From: Trichopria drosophilae
Lineage: Eukaryota; Arthropoda; Insecta; Hymenoptera; Diapriidae
NCBI GenBank assembly: GCA_030407085.1
Contig: CM059584.1
Location: 142,404,001 to 142,468,000 of the forward strand
Length of the DNA: 64,000 nucleotides
Direction of reading: 5' to 3'
Under the pieces are notes generated by a model. That model searched no databases. It saw only the letters and a list, made by a program, of their open reading frames with translations, and was not told the origin of the DNA. Every line of letters starts with the position of its first letter. Within the stretch, counting starts at the first letter, position 1. Of the stretch, positions 12,855 to 25,799 are shown piece after piece. Both the position numbers and the translations under genes were made by a program.

Positions 12855-13065
12855 GACACAAAAATTAGTACCGGAATAGTACTGGCATGGTACTGACACA
12901 ATACTGATTGCAGGAGTTCCAGTTGTGACCGATCGCCCTCAGTCGGTACTGGGCGACCACCGGCATGTAGCGCAGTTCAGTACTGTCGAAGTATATAAGT
13001 ACCGGACCAGTACTGACCGACAGTACCGGAAATCAATACTGAATTAGTACTGATCGCCAGTTCGA
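12855..13065. repeat. CAGTACTG-type repeat array, left block
   Basis: Degenerate copies of GTACTG/CAGTAC occur about every 10-30 bases (for example 12888, 12900, 12947, 12978, 13008, 13037, 13047), mixed with CCGGNNC(A/G)GTACTG words. The order is less regular than in the right block. Confidence 0.75.
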
Positions 13066-13203
13066 AATTAATAAAAATTATATGATATACATTATCTGTT
13101 ATTGGAAAAGTATTTATGTGCATCCTTATGCTACTTTTACACCATTAATTTAACGTATTTGCTTATAAATATGTAACGCACGCAAACAAATCTGAAAAAA
13201 CTC

Positions 13204-13281
13204 GTCCCGACAGGGAATCGAACCTGGATCTCTCGCTTACTACGCTAACGCCAGAACCACTACACTCGCACGCTACGGTTA
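13204..13281 (-). repeat. tRNA-derived SINE head, copy 1
   Basis: On the minus strand this stretch contains a perfect RNA polymerase III B-box core, GGTTCGATTCC (13214-13224). An A-box-like segment (TGTAGTGG..) and GCGTAGTAAGCGAGAGATCC precede it. A matching 5' acceptor strand for the 3' TCGGGAC is absent, so it is not a working tRNA gene. It shares GCGTAGTAAGCGA and the following T-rich TTTGCG.GCGTT segment with the copy at 58.6 kb. This supports a dispersed tRNA-derived SINE family lying in the same orientation at both places. Confidence 0.72.
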
Positions 13282-13615
13282 CCCGTTACTTGAGGTAGAA
13301 GACTAATATATTTGAAGCACCGTTTGTTAGATGTAATAATGTATAAATATATATAATGTCTTTTCTATCTATCGTATAATATAATAATTATTTTGTATCT
13401 CATTGTTTTCCTTATATTGTTAGTAATGCGTCTAGAACTGTTAATATTTTATCCCTGCAATTTATATTACTAACGTATTTGACTTGTCTATAGAACATCG
13501 CATTTGTGTATTTATTATTCGAAAAAATATATATTTTGAAAGTAATTTGGCTACAAATTATATCGAATCGAATTTACATTAATAATGATATCCTTTCGGA
13601 CACTATCACTGACTT
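13282..13615. other. AT-rich spacer inside the composite locus
   Basis: No gene seen. It separates the SINE head from the right palindrome array. Confidence 0.5.
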
Positions 13616-13619
13616 GTAG

Positions 13620-14285
13620 TACGGGGACAATACTGATATAATACCGAATTCACTACTGACTCAACTCCGAATGTCGGTACTGAGCGGTACTATCTCGTTG
13701 GTACTGATTTACCGTGGTTGTCAGTGTTGATTGTTAGTACTGGTTCAGTACTTTTACAGTGGTGCACGCATTAGTACTTGGTCAGTACTGATTTACTCCG
13801 ACGGTCAGCAATCATTTCATACCAACAATAGTACTGGTAGCTAGTAATATTTCAGTACTGACTTGTTCCGCCGCGACGGTCCGTAGACATTTAATACCGA
13901 AAACGGTACTAGCGGTCAGTATGGAGTCAGTAGTGATTTGCTTCCGCGATCAGTAATTATTTCATACCGACCGCAAGCACATGCAATTAGTACTGTATCA
14001 GTACTGATTTTCTTTGGTGATCAGTAATCTGTCAAAACCGAAAAAATTACTGGCAATCAGTACTGTGTCAGTATTGATTTTCTCCGGCGGTCAGTAATCA
14101 TTTCATACCGACAAAAGTACTGTGTCAGTACTGATTTGACTGGCGGCCAGTAAGCTGTCAATACCGAAATCCGTACTGGCCGCCAGTACTATGTCAGTAC
14201 TTAGCCGATGTTAATGACAGTGCTCACACATTTCCGTTAATCAGCACCGGATACCAGTACTGAGTCACTACCTAGTCGGGGTTTT
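13620..14285. repeat. Tandem array with about 70-bp period built on CAGTACTG
   Basis: Copies of TCAGTACTGATTT start near 13782, 13852, 13926, 13998, 14068, 14124 and 14193, giving spacings of 70, 74, 72, 70, 56 and 69 bases. A full unit reads TCAGTACTGATTT, then a CTCCGNCGGTCAGTAATCA block, TTTCATACCGA, a variable part, and GTACTG again. Each unit contains palindromic CAGTACTG and the inverted pair CGGTCAGTA/TACCGA, so units can fold individually. Units differ at many sites, which suggests an old array. Confidence 0.85.
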
Positions 14286-14300
14286 GCTCCGCCCATTTTT

Positions 14301-17300
14301 ACCTGGGCTGTTTCAATTCCCAGGCGATGCAGCGCGAATGTTTTCATATTTTAGATTCACTGATTTATTTCCGAGCGTTCGAAGATTGAAACGGCTAAAA
14401 TAGATACAAATAATATGCACCAGATAAATAATATAAAAATAATTCTACTCGAACATAATGGATACGACTACATAGGCTGGTATGCATAGTCTGCAAGAGT
14501 AGGACAATAGGTTAAGAGCCGACAGTATATGTATAGTCGGAAATCAGTCAATGTTTTCAACTCGGAAACTTCAAAAATACTTATAATTGCGTTAGATAAT
14601 AGTTTAATAACAAAACTTAATACTGCTGATATTCAATGAAGTATATATAATAAGAGCCTTCAAAGTAGAAGTATTTAAAAATGACGAATTGAATTTTGGT
14701 TTAGGTCTATAGATGAGCGTCATAGCGAATGGGTGAATGAGCAAAGCCTAGGTATTTTTTATCTTTATAAAATAATAATCATTCTAGATATCTGAAAATT
14801 GTACGTGTGGGTAACAGCGAAAATATGCTTTATCAGCTCAGGTTGAAGTTAAATCGGTGAAAAGTTTCAAATTCATTAGCGTTCCGAATACTCAAGATGC
14901 CAGGATCTAATTAATATCAGGCTCTAATCATTCACAATAGTGAAAAGCAATAAAATCACAACTGAGGAACGCAGTTAATTAAATTACAGGAAATATTGTC
15001 TTTGCGAAAGCGTCACGACCACACGGAAAATTCGAACTGTACTCAGATAAAAAAAAATAAGCATCACAGAAGCTTCTGCTTCGTCGCGGACAGCATTTCA
15101 CAGGTTATCGCAAGCTTGGATAAGAGGTCGAAAGATAGACTGGCACGGATGCGAAGCACGGCGAAGCGATGCCGACGGCTATTGAATTTCGAGCAAACCC
15201 GTTTACAGATTCGCGAGTTGCCTTGTCGAAACATATTGCATCCGCCAGTTTTAAGCGACGAATCAACCTCCAAAAAGATCAAATCCTTTGTAAAATTTCC
15301 AGGGACCTGATGTTTATTTGTGGTTTTCGAAATTTGAAAACGGAAAACCTGGGCCGTCGACCTAAGTAAAATGTTCCTGATATTCTGGTGGATAATTTGA
15401 AATTAGGTAATGTTTTATACGAGATTTAAACTTACGCTTTAAGAAATCGTCGACACAATGGAAAATTTCTTCTATCGAAACCTAACTTTAAGATATCGCT
15501 AAAAAATCAGTCTGATTTAATTAAAATAATGAGGAATTTTATCCATCAAAGTCGTAAATAATTATTTTTATTAAAAACGTTCTATTGTCTGACACAGAAA
15601 CAATAAAGCGAGAATAGCTCATGAAGAGAGAGTAGTGTGCATGGAAAGAAACAATTAGCCTGTTCTCCAAAAACTGGTGGGTTTTACTTTCTTAGATAGG
15701 GAAATATTGTAAAAATAGGTAAACAATTCGGTCTACCTTATTCCGAAAGGAATCTCTGAACGTTTGGTTTTAGTATAGTGCTGGTAAAAGCAACCTTTAG
15801 TAAAGTATATCCTGCATCAAATTGTAAAAATAGAATATAGAAGTAAAGTGTTCAGAATCAAAGCATTCTGAATATCATCTATGAGAAACTCAAATCTATC
15901 AGAGTTAGATATAAGTTTTAAGAAAGATGGAATATTTTTTATATATGTATTCATTAGAAAAGTACTGATTATCATTCCTTCGTGTTCTGATTAATAAAGG
16001 AAGAATTTTAGGTTATGACAGAATTCGGAAATTGACTTTAACCTACGCTGAAACATCTATACTTAACAACAACTGACACATGTCGCACGTAGGTACTGCA
16101 TTTTGACTTTAGTCATCGATTCGTGTAATTTGTAATCCTATATATAGAGACATACGTCATGAAAAGATATGAGAAGAACTAACTGAAAATATACTTCGGC
16201 TGTCGACTACAGAAGTCATGTAAAAATCATCTACTGTCAGATACGTATGAAACTAATGCAGTTTTTATCATTACAAATGTATAAATATACATTTAAACAC
16301 CTGATGTTCATTTTTATTTTTAATTCGATAATATAGTGTCAGGCGAAAATAACACATCCGAGGATCTTTAAGTAGCAAAATTAAAGTAGGTTAGCGAATT
16401 CCATGTGTCTCGGCACTAGGTAATTTCTTGCAAGGGAAATTGGAAATAAAACCAATAATGGAGCGCAGGAAAATTTTTTATTTCAGTATTTGTTCAATGA
16501 GGTTTCCTACATACGTTTGTCCTTGTTTAGATCTGCTCCGCTTCCAGTATTCCAAATTAAGACATAATCAGGTTTAACGTGGTAGTGAAAAAATAGAACG
16601 ACAATGCCAGAAAGCACCGTTGGAGGGTTGATTTTATAAAATCCGGGTTTTCAAAAATACATTTGTATAAACCAATGAAGGGATGACAATTTTTTTATTA
16701 ATAAATAAGATGGCTGAAGAGAAACTTAACGAACTCACTTCATGGTTTTTGTGTATTTTACATTTATACTTATTTTTTAGGAAGTTTAAGAACTAAATGA
16801 TTTTTTAAAAAGGATGTTTTAAACAACCTTCTTCATCCATTTATTTGATTTTCTTATTGATACCATTAAAAGATTAATTAAGAAAATTTTCAATTTAAGT
16901 CTTATTTTGGTTTATTGACTTAAGATTACTTTACAAATTGACACGCGTCGTTGTTTCATGCATTGCTTTTCAGTTGTATTGCAGATAAACTTAAATGCTG
17001 TTGGATTATTCAATAAATAAACACTGACAGACAAATTTTATTTCGATTATTTTTTATTTACGATACAAATTTTATTAATATAATTTTAACATTTGACCGT
17101 GTGGAGTTTACTGAGAATCGAGCGGGTAAAATTAAAAAAAAAGGATTTGACCGAATCAATTTTAGTTTTTGAAATTGACTTATTTCCGAGAAAAATTTTA
17201 CGAATTGTTTAGAAATATGTTTAACTAAATGATTTTGTAATTAAAAACTAAATATGCATTGCCACTAAAAATATAAGAAACACTGTCTTAATTAAAAATT

Positions 17301-20185
17301 AATGAATAGTATGAACTAAAGATTTGTAATGTGTATTTTTTTATTGTTTTATTGTATAACTTTTTCGGAAGATTTTGAAAATTGTTAAAGATTTACAAAT
17401 TGATGAAATTGTTTTAGATGCAGATATTTTAACGTCTTCAGAGTTAAAAATTGAACAATCAATTTTCCACTAAATTTTATTTTCACATAATGTCAATTTT
17501 GACAAGGAAAATATCAGATATGTAAAAAATAAATCAATTCGATTAAACAACTCAACCTCAGTAATGAAACCTTTTGTATCAATCGCGTTCTGTAACTCTG
17601 TTTTTATTTTCAATTTGAAATAATAGTTTTATCAGCAGCTATAAATATTTCACTTTTGATGAGAAATATTTCATGAGTATTTTATACGTGCAATTAGAGC
17701 AATCGATTTGAAATGAAAAGCAATTAATAATGTAGCAAAGCCGATGCAAATAGCAACGTTATTTACATTTCCACTCATTTCAACATTTGCATGTATTGTA
17801 TCTATTTACATCACCACGATTTTGTATTCATATAATAAATTATATTCTTGATAAAATTATATTGGACCTTTTATCGACATTACAACATATGTGTTAATTT
17901 AATTTTTGTAATATTTGCTGGTTCTGTGAACATAGAATATAATACTTAGAAATCTCTGAAATTAATTTGATTGATACAAATTTTATACTTTTTTATATTA
18001 CTATTAACATATTTTACGTTTCTGATTGTTCTTAACAATGGAGCAAAATATATTCCTTAATTTTTACAGAATAGATATATGATTTTTACGTAGTTTTTAT
18101 AGGAAACTAGATTCTTATTTTATTTTATTATACTACTAAATAATTATATAATATTACCAGTTTCTTTCTAAGTGAATGAATAGTAATTATATTCTATTGT
18201 GTATCCATATTACAGTACAAGAATTTCGAATTTCAGGAATATTTAAAAATAATATCTTTCGTATAAACCAAGATTAATAAAAGCTTAATATCTGTTGATT
18301 TACTGTGTAAAAATTAAAATACACCAATATAAACAAAAAATTACTGCTATCAATTAATTGAAAATGATTGACATTTTTGTTGCCGGGTAAGTGTTACTAT
18401 TTATTAATGTATGTTTTCAGGTGTCAATCTTCTTCTTCTATATTGAATCCGTTATATTCACTTTCAAATATTCCGATATCACTTTCGAATTCATCGACTT
18501 CCCTTCAGTAGCCTCCTCTGGATATCGAGATTTTCCCATTCTACCCTATTATTGCAGCAAGTTTAATGGCTTGAATATGTTTTGAATTTTGAAAATCTGA
18601 TTTCTGATTCAAATTTTGCGATTTAAAAATCACCTCTAAAATATTCCAGCTTCTTCACCGAAAATATGCGTCTATATCCTTCGTAGTTTATAATATGCCG
18701 TTTCACTCCATAATTAAGGACGACCTAGTAAAATTACCTTTTTGTAAATGAGGTAGTAAAATATTTTAATTTGCTGGTATTGTTTTATAAGACTAGTACA
18801 TATTTATTGCGTAGAATAAAATAAAATGAACAAACCATTAAAATGTGGTAGCTCTTGAATAATGACTGGAAAACCAGACATCCGAATTCGTTCTTAACTT
18901 TAATTGTATAAAGTAGCTATTTTTTTGCTTTATTATTTATAGTGTAGTACCCACTTGCCAAAACATAATTCGATAAAAAAAATCTTTCCAGAGCGTTGAT
19001 CTGACCAACTTTGTATGGAAGCTAGGAGATCACAAAGTTTTCTAGATGTGATCTTTTTCGAGATTATTCAAAATTAAATTGTCATAATTTAGGTACAAGA
19101 ATGAATGATTTTTTAATTTTAATAACTTTGATTTAGTAAAATTTAACTCGATCAATCTGCCGCATAAACATTTTCTTTTGAAAATAGACAAAGTAACCTT
19201 AACTTAATATCATGTTTTAAAATGACGACTCCAAAAACTACAAATATTTTTATTGCTTTAAAATTTATTTTAGTTTAATTTTAATGTTTACGTTAGTAAC
19301 AGGATAAGTATAGATCAGTACTAGATCCGAACAGTGTTATAAACTTAATTTTATAATAATATTAATGTAATTTAAGACCAGTTTTTGTTTTGAATTGCCT
19401 CAAAATAATGTTTACATTTCAATAAACTTTTTTTACTTGGGAAGGTAGAAAAGGTGTAGTTTTGACGAATTTTGCTTCTTAATAAATGACCACGTATTCT
19501 CATTGGATTGGGAAATTTTATATCAATCCATTTGTAACGGATGAAACTTAACTTAGTAGGTTCCAGAGATAGACATTTGTCTGTTGATTGTGCGCATGGA
19601 TAAATATTGAGTTCAAAATGTCCTTCTCTAACATTTTTCGAGTTACATTATAATTAGTGTAATCAAATGTTGTTCAAATGTGTTTTATATCCAAAATGGA
19701 TGTAAAAAATTCAACCTCTTTTTTTATGTTACCAAATTAACGGAAATAATTGCGAGTTTTGACCAAAAGTGCACAAAATTGTCAAGAAATGAGGGACTAT
19801 TTTCGTTTTCCATCTAAAATCATCCTAACCTCTACAAAATGTTATTGTGGTTACGTACCAATTTTTCAATTCGTCTATTATTGGAAATTATTCACGTGTT
19901 TTGACATTGATTAGAGCAGGATACCACTGTATATTTATTTTCGTTGAAAGCAGAGTGTTTTGAAATTCTTATAGACCATATTCGATCCGCTATTTTGAAT
20001 TTTAGATTATTTCTGACAAAATATTGATTCATAGAAGTTGTGCAACTATATCAAAACTATTCCGCATGTAATTAGATCTATATAAACCATACATTCTCGC
20101 ACAAAAACCATTTTTTTCATATTTTTATAAACTTGTTGAGGTATCAAATTGTGAAAAAATATCTGGATAAAATTGAGTATTCAAA
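14301..20185. other. AT-rich stretch with no recognised gene
   Basis: I see no convincing gene. At 14996-15370 the sequence is somewhat richer in G and C and holds open frames of 104 (plus) and 72 (minus) codons with many Arg and Ser but no known domain. At 18411-18505 the minus strand reads a short acidic frame (EVDEFESDIGIFESEYNGF) bounded by stops, which I cannot identify. The rest is low-complexity AT-rich DNA. Confidence 0.5.
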
Positions 20186-20270
20186 GGTTTTCGAGGTCGC
20201 TGTTGATAAATCTGACAACGGATTTATGATCAGCAACACTGAAAACCCCTGAGTAAGAAATTTCTGCTCA
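20186..20270. repeat. Palindromic fragment of a dispersed repeat
   Basis: GGTTTTCGAGGTCGCTGTTG at 20186 is matched in inverted orientation by the segment ending GAAAACC at 20246, giving arms of about 27 bases around ACAACG. The right flank, CCCCTGAGTAAGAAATTTC, matches the edge of the repeat pair at 55.3-55.9 kb. It is therefore a short member of that family. Confidence 0.65.
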
Positions 20271-23200
20271 TTCACGTGTAACATATATGAGTATTATGTT
20301 GGAGTTTGATGGCTTAATGGAAAGTATATTCATCTATTTCTGTTGGATGTTTGCGACTAAACAAGTAGTATACGCAAAGCTTAGGGCGCATGTTAAACAA
20401 TATATGACATGAGTAAGATTAAATGGATTTAACAAGAATCGATACAGCAGAAATAAAATCTATTGCATATGAATTGACTATTGTTCAGCTTGGTGGAGCT
20501 TATTCGCATCACACAAATCGCATTTACAAATGTTCTAATCTGGCTTGAGCGGAAAGCGAAATTCCGTTTGGCTGGATGATTGGCTCAATTAAGACGATCT
20601 TGTACGGCTGATAAAGACTTGATCCTCTTATTGGATGCTTCAATAGGGCTTTATACTCGGTTCGAACTTCTCCAGCTCTGTAGCGTGGTATTGCCGCAGT
20701 ATTTGTCAAGTACTGACGCGTTTCCTGCAAACTTGAAGAGTAAAATTAAATTTCATCCTCGACATTGAGACATACTGCTCGCTTTCTGTCAAGAATTCAT
20801 ATTAGTTCTAGAAAGTTCTACCAAATCAGTTTACCTACTTTTAACTTTATGGTTTAAGAATAAGTATAAACTAGTATTTTTCAAGTTATAGTACTACTTT
20901 CCGACCGGGCATAATTTTAAAACTTCCAGTTCTGCGAAATAATGTCTTCCTGTTGCGCTCCAAAATATTTGAAGAAATCAGGAATTTTATTTTCTGTTTT
21001 AGAAATTGTACGATAACCATACAGTGCAATTTTAAAATATGACATATCGTTTGTAAAAACAACGTAAATCTTCGGATATTAAACATATTTTACATTCTTA
21101 ATAATTTAACTTCCTCTGGGAAGGATTGTACACTGTAATAATCTGGATAAATATTGATAATCCAATAAATTGTAAAGTTTCTATATAAATTCTGAATAAT
21201 TACTATGACATCGATAATAAAATTTTTCAAATATTTAAGTAGAACAAGTTATTAATGGTCAGGCGTCATCGTTCACGGTGTTTTTCTTTTTTTATTCTTC
21301 GAATCTATACATTTTTCATACTGTAGAACCACTAGTGATTGTTTTGTTCAAGGATTCACAATCAAATATTTAATCTACGGTTTAGAAATTGTTATAAAGT
21401 CATTCATATACGAGCATTCTCCTAACCTGATAATGCAAATCGCACTTGATCATAGATCTCCGAAATAGGATCGAATTCGAGTAAACGCCATGTAACCTGG
21501 GGATAATAAATAAGCTTATTTTGTATCGATTACGTAACATTCACTTCTCTAGTGCGCATCGGTTCAATTCGAAATACATTCCAGTGAAAGCATATTCTTT
21601 CTTTGAAGTAATATTTCAGAATTAATATTTATGTGAATGAAAATTTATTTGCAATGCGGATTGGATATGAATTCCACTTTAAAAGTGTTTCATAAAGTAA
21701 CCTACATTTATGCAAAATGCGAGTAATTATCTCTTATAGAAAAACTGTTAACGATTTATATATATATTGCTGGACTAAACGCCGCTTCATCAAAGCTCTA
21801 CAATATCTCATTCAGGTATTGAAAACATATTTAGTATTGAATTTAAAATTGTTTTAATTCAATTTGTAAAAGGAGGTTTTTTAATACAAGAAAACGATAA
21901 ATAAACGTGGTTGAAATAACTGATGCAACGTTATTATTTCATAATTTTAAATGAGTTTTGTTACGAAAAAATTATTCCAAAGACTTAGTAAACGATTTAT
22001 TAAGCAAATGAATCTACAGCATTAATCATTTAGATAGTACAAAAAGTCAATGTTGTTATAAAAAATATTAGTCTATAGTACGTGAAGAATATTTCTGAAA
22101 AAAATAAGTAATCGATGGAAGTGCATGATGCTATTCTTTAGGCTAAAATTACGAAGGATTTTAATGTTCAAAGATAGACTTGATACTTTCAATCAATGTT
22201 GTCTCGAACTATAATTAAATTATACGTTAATTTTAATGCAATCAATTAAATTGAGTTTAATGGAGGTGAAAGCGATCTACTTTTTAGACTGTTTGTTTTA
22301 GAACAGTGCTAAGAATATTCGACAAGCTGTAAACTAATGAGTGGGGAAAGGGGCAATCATAAAAAATAAACTATTTGTTTAATCATTATTGGTTCGAAAG
22401 AAAGTGAGAGCCAGTAATTAAATTAAACATATTATTTATTAATAAATAGTAATAAATTATTTATTAAATTAAGTTTGCTATCTAAAAATATTTTTAACAA
22501 ATTTAGATTAATCGAATTTGATGGAAAATATAAATAGCCCCTTTTCTTCCAAGTTGTTCATCAATACAGATTTAGCCAATGATAATTCAAGACTTACCGT
22601 GCGCTTTGAATCGAATTCAAATAGAATTAAACTGGTTGCGAATTAGTTTTGTTTATTGAAGTTAATTGTAAGTAGAATAGGATTTAACACTTAACACAGA
22701 AGATTGAATGTCTATCGAATTAAATCCATTATCGATGCAATTATACTAATATCCGGTATCATTACATGAGAATATTATAGTTGATATTATCTGTAACAAA
22801 CTAAATTTGCTCAATAGCACGATTTGCTAAACAGTGATTAATTTTCATTGCATCCGCACCATATCAAGTGAGGTCAGTATCGCGTTATTTTTAATTAGAA
22901 GGAAATCTAACGGAAAGCTTTTAAAATGGAATTTGACTACCACTTGATCAGCAGTTTCCTTTCAAAGGGTTCTGGTTTCGGCAAGGAGCAAAATTATATA
23001 TTACACAACAGTGATACATTTTGGCATTTACGTTAAGTAAAGTACAGTTTGAGAAATCTAAATACTTGAAACACGTAAGTTAATTAGAAGTTATGTAATT
23101 ATGAACAATTACCAAGATATTATCGTCATAAAATTTTCTTCTGTAATATCGCTGCCATGGCGTTGCTACCTAAAACAGTGCAGCCTTATTAATGATGTAG

Positions 23201-25790
23201 CAAATTGCAAACTCCAAGTGGTTATTACACTGGTCAACAAATTTAAAGCAATTTTTTGTTTCGGAGATGACATGAGCTAATCTTTGTTAACTTTAGGTCA
23301 CTGAATCCGAATCCAGTAATAAACATTTTTTTATTAGCTCTTGGTTCCACGAAAAACGGGGTCAAAGTTTGAAAAAACACTGTTTTGTGCAATGTTTGAG
23401 ATGGTATATCTTTCGACAGTAATGATGAAACGGTTTCAGTAATGACACAAAATAATACTTATAGCTCCTATTTTACGATAAAAAATGTAACACAAGTAAA
23501 GAAAATAATGCCTTAAATGGCAATTTGTTTGTATGCGTGAAATGTTCGTCTCACCGTCACTGTCTGCATCTACTGCGTCCGTTAACGTAATAGGACGTTA
23601 CGTACTAATAGCTTTGGAGAATTATGACGAAAATTGTATGCAAATAAATAATATTGGGTATATGAAATACAAGATTCATATGTAACGTTTGGGGAAGAAA
23701 GGCAAATTATAGTGCTACTTATTAGTGAGCACATTGAGCTACCGTAATTAAAATTAGGCGAATATTGTCGACATTGGGCAGCTTCTTGAATGGTAAAGGA
23801 ATGAATTGAGCAAGAACAATGGTGATTTTTATTTAAGCCTGACTTACAAACAATTTCAGCACTTTTTTGTTGAATGTTGCCTTTCGTACCATACTGGAAG
23901 TACATGTAACTGCTCTCAAAATTAGTGTTACAGTTTGACTACAAAATAGCTGGTGTAATAAACTCCAGACAATAAAAAAACATGGAATTTATTAATCTAT
24001 TTTTCACAACTCAAATGTTGCAACGCTGCATCTTAATTGCAGTACGAAATAATGTTCCTTGGGAATCTTTTTAAAATGAAAAGAATGATTGAAGATGTAA
24101 AACTCAGAAGTTAAAATATAAATTACGGGATATTTTAATAAATTTTGGAAAAATGTCCTTGGAATATTATGGTTAGATTATGAACAACAAAAACAGATAA
24201 TATAGTTCCGTTATATTTACTGATCTCCTTTCTCCTCTTGTAGTTAAGTAGCTATCGCCTACCTTTTCTTGTTTACGTTTTACAAAACTTTCTCGCCTTG
24301 TTTGTTCGAATAAGTATACACCGATCCGTGTAATTAAATTTAGTAGGCGATAAGTGAAAACAGATGGATTTTGTCAGACATTGCTATAAGCAATGATCTT
24401 TTCAGTATTTTATGACACGAAATAGAAAGGGTTATAATTATGCTTTAACCCGTTTCACATAATTTAGTAATAAGTGCACAACATTTGTGATGCTCATAGA
24501 AATTGCAAAGTTAATGGGTACAACATTCTTTTTCATATTCGATGCATTATCCACATTCGATCATCATTATACTATTCATGCCTGCGATTTTGTGGCTCTC
24601 AAATTTTATTTCTAGTAAACAATATAGTAATAAATCTGTATTACTATAATAAACGTATTACCATTACATTCCAACATTCGTTATTCCGTTTGTTACATTA
24701 CATTCTGTACTTTTAGCTTGTAAAAATAACTACATTTAATTTTTCCGAATGTTTATTAAAAAGCCGATTTCAAATTATCGTGAAATATACTTTTCATATG
24801 TAAAAGCATAATCATTTTTGGGAGATCACATATATTTTGTCTGCTAATTGAAAATATGTAGACTTCAAATCGTAGAAACCCAGCAGACAAGAAGATATTT
24901 CAGTAACCCTATTTGAAAGAGAATTACTTGTATCTTTAATTCCTCAATGTCATGATTGACCTAAGATCCATAAACCGGAAAATCCTTTATGAATTATGGT
25001 TTCAACATTCATGTTGTAACATTTTTTTTATAAATCTGTCATTCATACTGCTTATTTTTAGTTAATTTTGAAAAATTTTTCTAAAACGTTATATATTATA
25101 TTATACCCGTTACTGCAAGAAATAATGCCTTTTATAAAAAACATTTTTTTTATTTAAGAATTTACGGATAAGATAAATTCACTTTATATAGAATGACTTA
25201 TACTTTCAGATTCTGAGTGTTCATTTCGGTAACTATAAACCTGCTGTGCATATATAACCTCAAAAGTAACAAAAACGGCGTTTATTGTAATGCGAATTTA
25301 GGATACATCAGAATCCCAATGTGACTGGACTTGGACTTTTGTTAGCACATCAAAAGCTTTGGAAAAGTATAGTCAGTTTTCTGAATATGGAAGTTTGTCT
25401 CATTAGATGGTCTGTGTTATGTTCAAAATAAAATCCAGTATTCACCATGCAAGACTATTTTAAAAATGTGTTTGATACCAGGACACATGCCTGCACATCA
25501 GCGAGGCGTATTCGCTATAATTAACTTTAATCTGCTTCTAGAATTTCGGCTGACATTTCAAAAGGATTTTCAAATATGTAATTATTGTGTTCAAAGATAT
25601 ATTTGAGTGGATCAAATATAAGAGAATATACATTTTGATAACTACAATCGTGATATGTACAGGATATTGCTGCATTCATGTCTCCAAAGAATTTCAGTCT
25701 TCCCAGACAATAAATTCAAGAGTGGCTTCCTGACAAAGAAAAAATGATTACTTTCACAATCTGCAGACCGAAACAAGCTTCGCCTTACTA
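20271..25790. other. AT-rich stretch with no recognised gene
   Basis: No gene or element end was recognised. A mildly GC-richer patch at 20490-20730 contains GCTCAATTAAG, a homeodomain-type site by sequence only. The 107-codon minus frame at 23582-23905 has no domain I recognise. An AT-only palindrome (TATTTATTAATAAATA) lies near 22431-22446. Confidence 0.5.
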
Positions 25791-25799
25791 CCGAGAGAA

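Larger units (their letters stand above)
12801..14300. mobile_element. Composite palindrome-array locus with a weak inverted-repeat boundary
   Basis: AAAAATGGG at 12801-12809 is matched by its complement at 14292-14300. Just inside each end, GGGGTAGTAAGCGAGAC (12841) resembles AGGTAGTGACTCAGTAC on the other strand. Between them lie two arrays based on CAGTACTG (12855-13065 and 13620-14285), AT-rich spacers, and one antisense tRNA-like SINE head. This may be one old element of about 1.5 kb or several nested insertions. No coding capacity and no clear target duplication are visible. Confidence 0.45.

Noticed and set aside
13204..13281. Functional tRNA gene on the minus strand
   Set aside because: The B box is perfect, but no 5' strand pairs with the TCGGGAC acceptor side and the A box is imperfect. 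A related sequence at 58.6 kb shows that it is a repeat.
14996..15310. 104-codon open frame as a gene
   Set aside because: No domain, an overlapping opposing frame, and no splice or promoter support.
18411..18505. Short acidic minus-strand frame as a piece of a transposase N-terminus
   Set aside because: Too short, bounded by stops on both sides, and acidic stretches alone do not identify a family.
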